9,050 bases of DNA, taken from positions 1 through 9,050 of the forward strand of contig JAFGIC010000111.1 of assembly GCA_016929815.1 (NCBI GenBank). Reading direction: 5' to 3'. The DNA is from Deltaproteobacteria bacterium. Its GTDB lineage: Bacteria > Desulfobacterota > DSM-4660 > Desulfatiglandales > HGW-15. Under the pieces are notes generated by a model. The model saw only the letters and a program-made list of their open reading frames with translations, was not told the origin of the DNA and ran no database searches. Every line of letters begins with the position of its first letter. The stretch's first letter is position 1. Below are positions 6,435 through 9,050 of the stretch, in pieces. The position numbers and the translations under genes are program-made.

Positions 6435-7259
6435 TCAAATCCTCCATGTGACTTTGGGCGGTTTACGTGTTGGTATCCTGTAATAGCTGAATTTGGGGTA
6501 TCCGACCATCATGGCGCCGAAACACTGATGCCCCTCAGGAAGCCGCAAGGCCTCCGACAAAGGGATGTGCTTGACAGATGCGCTTCTGAAGTATCCTGCC
6601 CAGCAGCAGCCCATTCCCATTGAGGAGGCTGCGAGTTCCAGGTAAGAAAGGGCAATCACGCAGTTAATGGTGCCTATCCTGTCATCCTTGGCGGTATGTG
6701 TTATGATCAACGCTGGCGCGTCCCGCAGAATAACGTCCACCCCCTGCTCCCATCTCTCAACGGTCCTTTCCAGAAAAAGTTCCGCTGCCAGTTGTGGATT
6801 ATCCCTTATGACCGAACGCATCCAGTCCACTGTCAGGCCCGATAGGTTGTGTATCTCTTCCCGTTTGCCAAGCACCAGCCATTCAACGTTCTGGGAATTA
6901 TGGCCGGTTGGGGCAAACCTCGCTATATCGATAAGTTTTTCAAGAGACTCCCGGGGAATCGAGTCTTTCCTGAATGCCCTTATGGAACGGCGGCCCTTTA
7001 AAAATTGTTCGCACTGCTCCCGGGTGATCTTGAGTTTATCATCCAAAGGCAGGCACCTTTCCAGTTTTACAACCCTGTGTTTCAGGCTTTCCGTGGGGCA
7101 CACAGCCACGCAATGCCCGCACCTGATACATACTTCCTCGGCCTCCGTAACCGGCGTTGGGTATCCTCCGTCATTAATCTCTATCAGTCCCGAAGGACAT
7201 GAATCAACGCATATCGCGTCCATATTGCATTTTTCTTTGTCTATCTCAAAAATATTCAA
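6435..7259 (-). CDS. Ferredoxin-nitroreductase fusion flavoprotein
   Basis: Seen: 274 codons from TTG 7259-7257 to TGA 6437-6435. The N-terminal 60 residues are a 2x[4Fe-4S] ferredoxin module: Cys11, Asp14, Cys17, Cys21-Pro in the first motif and Cys44, Cys47, Cys50, Cys54-Pro in the second. The first motif has Asp where the second cluster Cys normally stands. Residues about 80-274 are an FMN nitroreductase fold: RRSIRAF (90-96), APTGHNSQ (116-123), GMGCCWAGYF (215-224) and a Lys/Arg/Pro-rich tail. Family knowledge: FMN-dependent NAD(P)H or ferredoxin oxidoreductases, with the ferredoxin module feeding electrons to the flavin; the natural substrate is undetermined. No signal peptide, so cytoplasmic. 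The TTG start is chosen because AGGATGG lies nine bases upstream and the next in-frame Met (13) would delete cluster ligand Cys11; the ATG inside that ribosome site is in another frame and stops after three codons. It sits between kdsD and the peptidase gene on the same strand. Confidence 0.9.
   Translation of the reverse strand: MNIFEIDKEKCNMDAICVDSCPSGLIEINDGGYPTPVTEAEEVCIRCGHCVAVCPTESLKHRVVKLERCLPLDDKLKITREQCEQFLKGRRSIRAFRKDSIPRESLEKLIDIARFAPTGHNSQNVEWLVLGKREEIHNLSGLTVDWMRSVIRDNPQLAAELFLERTVERWEQGVDVILRDAPALIITHTAKDDRIGTINCVIALSYLELAASSMGMGCCWAGYFRSASVKHIPLSEALRLPEGHQCFGAMMVGYPKFSYYRIPTRKPPKVTWRI
6440..6445 (-). promoter_or_regulatory. Distant Shine-Dalgarno-like site of the S9 peptidase gene
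   Basis: GGAGGA on the minus strand, inside the last codons of the nitroreductase gene, 17 bases before the peptidase ATG. That is longer than the usual 5-12 bases. The spacer contains the palindrome GATTAATC (6429-6436), which spans part of the nitroreductase stop codon. No nearer site is visible, so translation may depend on coupling to the upstream gene. Confidence 0.4.
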
Positions 7260-7267
7260 TTTAAAAA

Positions 7268-7274
7268 TCCATCC
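7268..7274 (-). promoter_or_regulatory. Ribosome binding site supporting the TTG start of the nitroreductase
   Basis: AGGATGG (approximate limits) lies about nine bases upstream of TTG 7259-7257 on the minus strand. It decides the unusual start together with the need to keep Cys11 of the ferredoxin motif. Confidence 0.55.
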
Positions 7275-7291
7275 TTTTAAAAATAATTTAA

Positions 7292-7326
7292 CCCCGGGTC
7301 TATGCCATCCGACCCATGCCCCCGGG
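7292..7326 (-). other. GC-rich hairpin-forming block between kdsD and the nitroreductase gene
   Basis: Within an otherwise AT-rich 92-base spacer, two CCCGGG hexamers (7293-7298 and 7321-7326) flank a second possible stem GGGTC/GACCC (7296-7300 and 7311-7315, 10-base loop). The two pairings exclude each other because they share the GGG at 7296-7298. On the transcribed (minus) strand the block is followed by a T-rich stretch (about 7277-7290). It could be a weak terminator or processing site that reduces expression of the downstream genes relative to kdsD. Confidence 0.4.
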
Positions 7327-7351
7327 AGGGATCATATCAACTTTCAATCCG

Positions 7352-8341
7352 TCAGGCAACCGCATGTCCGCCGTTCAATTTAAAGTCCTCTCTGCCAAGC
7401 AAGTCATGAAGATGCAAAATGCCCCTCAGCCTGGAATCCCTGTCCAGAACGACGAGGTGTGTTATGCCGCACATCTCCATAAGACCCAGGGCCTCGGCAG
7501 AAGGACTTTCTTCATCGATGCTTTTCGGAGAAACAGTCATCACATCCTCCACCTTAAGAGAATTGATATTACCGTATTTTATCAGCGCCCTCCTGAGATC
7601 ACCGTCCGTCAGAATGCCCGTTAGCCTGTATTCTTCGTCAACAACAGTGGTCGCACCCATGCCCTTTGTATCCATCTCCATTATCGCCTCTTTTATAAGA
7701 GACCCCGTCTTAACAACAGGCATGTTATCGCCTGTAAACATGATCTCTTTTACCCTCGTGCTCAGGCGCTCGCCCAGACTCCCCCCTGGATGGAACCTCT
7801 TAAAGTCCTTCCGGCTGAATTGCCTGAGCTTTATAAGCACAACAGCAAGGGCGTCACCCATGGCGAGGGTAGCTGTGGTGCTCGTGGTCGGCACAAGCCC
7901 CATGGGGCAAGCCTCCCTTTCGACCCCGACGTCGATGGTCACATCGCTGACCTTTGCCATAGGCGAATTAAGACCGCCTGTGAAGGATATTATCTTTGAG
8001 CCCATCTGTTTAATAATAGGCAGCAGCTTGTTGATCTCCTGGGTAGTGCCGCTGTTCGAAATGGCCAGCACTACATCGTCCCTAGTTACCATGCCCAGGT
8101 CGCCGTGTATCGCCTCTGCCGGATGCATAAAAAGTGACGGGGTCCCTGTGCTGTTCAAGGTCGCGGATATCTTCCTCCCCACGAGTCCTGATTTGCCCAT
8201 GCCCGTTAAAATCACCCTTCCCCTGGCCTTCAGTATCATTCTGACTGCCTCTTCAAATTCAGGGCCTACACGATCTGTCAGATCCAGAATGCCCTGGGCC
8301 TCAATCTTTAAAACTTCCTTAACCTCTTCGATTACCGACAT
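7352..8341 (-). CDS. kdsD: Arabinose-5-phosphate isomerase (KdsD/KpsF/GutQ family)
   Basis: Seen: 329 codons, ATG 8341-8339 to TGA 7354-7352, almost the length of E. coli KdsD (328). Residues about 30-175 are a SIS sugar-isomerase domain with GMGKSG (47-52), HPAEAIHGD (73-81) and SNSGTTQE (95-102). The four residues known to matter in E. coli KdsD (Lys59, Glu111, Glu152, His193) match here at a constant offset of nine: Lys50, Glu102, Glu143 and His184, the last in RFHPGGSLG. Two CBS domains follow, about 197-255 and 264-320. Family knowledge: it interconverts ribulose 5-phosphate and arabinose 5-phosphate, the first committed step towards Kdo for lipopolysaccharide or capsule; it is cytoplasmic. 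KpsF or GutQ paralogue roles cannot be excluded, since no other Kdo gene is in the window. The ribosome site is weak (AGAGAAA). It heads a minus-strand run ahead of the nitroreductase and peptidase genes. Confidence 0.93.
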   Translation of the reverse strand: MSVIEEVKEVLKIEAQGILDLTDRVGPEFEEAVRMILKARGRVILTGMGKSGLVGRKISATLNSTGTPSLFMHPAEAIHGDLGMVTRDDVVLAISNSGTTQEINKLLPIIKQMGSKIISFTGGLNSPMAKVSDVTIDVGVEREACPMGLVPTTSTTATLAMGDALAVVLIKLRQFSRKDFKRFHPGGSLGERLSTRVKEIMFTGDNMPVVKTGSLIKEAIMEMDTKGMGATTVVDEEYRLTGILTDGDLRRALIKYGNINSLKVEDVMTVSPKSIDEESPSAEALGLMEMCGITHLVVLDRDSRLRGILHLHDLLGREDFKLNGGHAVA

Positions 8342-8525
8342 TTGCTGATTTCTCTAAAATAAATTATATATTATTAAATAAAGTCCTCTCATACCACCTT
8401 TTGTGTTTAACATTTTAAAGCCTTCATCTCAAGAGATAATTTCCTTTATTATACTGATGGTTTAGGTTGCTATTTACAATATAATATTATAGCGTTAAGT
8501 ATAATAATTAGCAGAGGATTTTTCT
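8342..8525. other. Divergent regulatory spacer between kdsD and threonine synthase
   Basis: This 184-base AT-rich spacer must hold the promoters of both flanking genes. Several TATAAT-type boxes occur: on the plus strand near 8480 and 8501, and on the minus strand near 8365-8370 and 8450-8455. None has a convincing -35 at 16-18 bases, so I do not assign promoters. It also contains ATCTC-AA-GAGAT (8426-8437), a 12-base inverted repeat, and the perfect palindrome ATAATATTAT (8481-8490), either of which could be an operator. Confidence 0.45.
8513..8518 (+). promoter_or_regulatory. Ribosome binding site of threonine synthase
   Basis: AGAGGA, seven bases before the ATG at 8526. It supports this start, which also gives an N-terminus with the zinc-ribbon-like cysteines intact. 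Confidence 0.7.
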
Positions 8526-9050
8526 ATGAAGCTGGATCAATTTCCGGAATATATCCGTCCTTATCTTGTTCCCTCAACCGGGGGGAGCATATCCTACAGG
8601 TGTCTCGGGTGCAACAGGGAATACGGCATCGAAAAACTTTTATACACATGCCCGGCCTGCGGCAGCGTTCTTATGCTCGAAGACAGGAACTTTGAGAGGT
8701 ACAAGGACATTAAAGGGGATCTGTGGAGGGACATATTCGACTATCGCAGGATGTTAAACAACCAGCCCATTAAGGGCATATTCCGTTATTATGAATTTAT
8801 TGCTCCTGTTATTCCGCTGGAAAGCATTGTCTATCTCGGCGAGGGTCACACCCCTCTGGTCATGGCCAATGACAGGATGATGGAACAGGCAGGGATTGAA
8901 TTTTATTTCAAGAATGACGGTTTGAATCCCAGCGCATCCTTCAAGGACAGGGGTATGGCCTGCGCCCTGAGTTTTATCAACCATTTCGCAGGGGTACAGA
9001 AACTGGACCGCGTTCTTGCGATCTGCGCCTCCACCGGCGACACATCCGCC
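8526..9050 (+). CDS. thrC: Threonine synthase (3' end outside window)
   Basis: Seen: exactly 175 codons from ATG 8526 to the right edge with no stop, so roughly the C-terminal half or more is missing. Cys26, Cys29, Cys42 and Cys45 (two C-x2-C pairs, CLGC and CPAC) form a zinc-ribbon-like module. LGEGHTPL (104-111) is the conserved entry to the PLP fold, and NPSASFKDRG (134-143) holds the PLP-binding Lys140. ICASTGDTSA (166-175) is the substrate/phosphate loop. Family knowledge: this fold-type II PLP enzyme converts O-phosphohomoserine to threonine and phosphate, the last step of threonine synthesis, in the cytoplasm. The PLP motif and ASTGDTSA separate it from threonine dehydratase and cysteine synthase relatives. 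No neighbouring thr gene is in view. It is divergent from kdsD and has its own ribosome site. Confidence 0.92.
   Translation, partial: MKLDQFPEYIRPYLVPSTGGSISYRCLGCNREYGIEKLLYTCPACGSVLMLEDRNFERYKDIKGDLWRDIFDYRRMLNNQPIKGIFRYYEFIAPVIPLESIVYLGEGHTPLVMANDRMMEQAGIEFYFKNDGLNPSASFKDRGMACALSFINHFAGVQKLDRVLAICASTGDTSA

Noticed and set aside
7300..7365. A frameshifted C-terminal extension of kdsD
   Set aside because: KdsD is already full length at 329 residues and ends after the second CBS domain, so a lost tail is unlikely; the short frame is kept only as a low-interest finding.
6667..7383. A 238-codon open frame on the plus strand
   Set aside because: It is antisense to the nitroreductase gene, with Ser- and His-rich composition typical of shadows and no domain.
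7419..8348. A 309-codon open frame on the plus strand
   Set aside because: It is the antisense shadow of kdsD, which has all four expected active-site residues and two CBS domains; the shadow product is Ser/Thr/Pro-rich without a family pattern.
1..9050. CRISPR array, tRNA/rRNA genes, insertion sequence or phage genes
   Set aside because: Reading both strands showed no regularly spaced repeats, no tRNA cloverleaf pattern, no transposase or integrase motifs and no terminal inverted repeats with target duplications.

Overview
The window shows ordinary chromosomal gene content from a Gram-negative (diderm) bacterium. The coding parts are of moderate GC and the spacers between transcription units are very AT-rich. 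An arabinose-5-phosphate isomerase of the KdsD/KpsF family points to Kdo-type lipopolysaccharide and so to an outer membrane. A lipoprotein signal and a secreted S9 peptidase fit a diderm envelope. A ferredoxin-nitroreductase fusion, a type common in anaerobes, leans towards anaerobic or microaerobic life. The phylum cannot be fixed from sequence reading alone; Desulfobacterota, Planctomycetota/Verrucomicrobiota relatives and Omnitrophota-like lineages would all fit. No rRNA, tRNA, CRISPR array, transposase or phage gene was seen.

Layout. Bases 1-725 (minus strand, running off the left edge) encode a lipoprotein with a domain resembling CBM9/DOMON-type beta-sandwiches, interrupted by a Gly/Pro/Gln-rich segment. 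Bases 726-1027 are an AT-rich leader with two good sigma70-like promoters. Bases 1028-3670 (minus) encode a large fusion of about 13 membrane segments with a cytoplasmic spermidine-synthase-like Rossmann domain. Bases 3671-4027 are an AT-rich divergent spacer with a clear plus-strand promoter. Bases 4028-4450 (plus) encode a hotdog-fold acyl-CoA thioesterase (YbgC/4HBT family). A probable bidirectional terminator at 4466-4504 separates it from a convergent minus-strand unit.

That unit reads, in transcription order, kdsD (8341 to 7352), a 92-base GC-rich/AT-rich spacer, a [4Fe-4S] ferredoxin-nitroreductase fusion with a TTG start (7259 to 6435), and a secreted S9-family serine peptidase (6422 to 4515) after only 12 bases. 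The last two are very probably co-transcribed; whether kdsD transcription reads through the spacer is uncertain. From 8526 to the right edge, on the plus strand, lies the first 175 codons of threonine synthase, divergent from kdsD.

How they work together. The genes cover separate jobs: Kdo precursor supply, redox chemistry on an unknown substrate, peptide hydrolysis outside the cytoplasm, thioester hydrolysis, threonine synthesis and a membrane-tethered SAM-dependent enzyme of unknown substrate. I see no convincing new multi-gene system. The points most worth a second look are the internally duplicated membrane domain and altered substrate site of the spermidine-synthase-like fusion, the Asp that replaces a cluster Cys in the nitroreductase, the long two-promoter leader of the lipoprotein gene, and the kdsD/nitroreductase/peptidase gene order.
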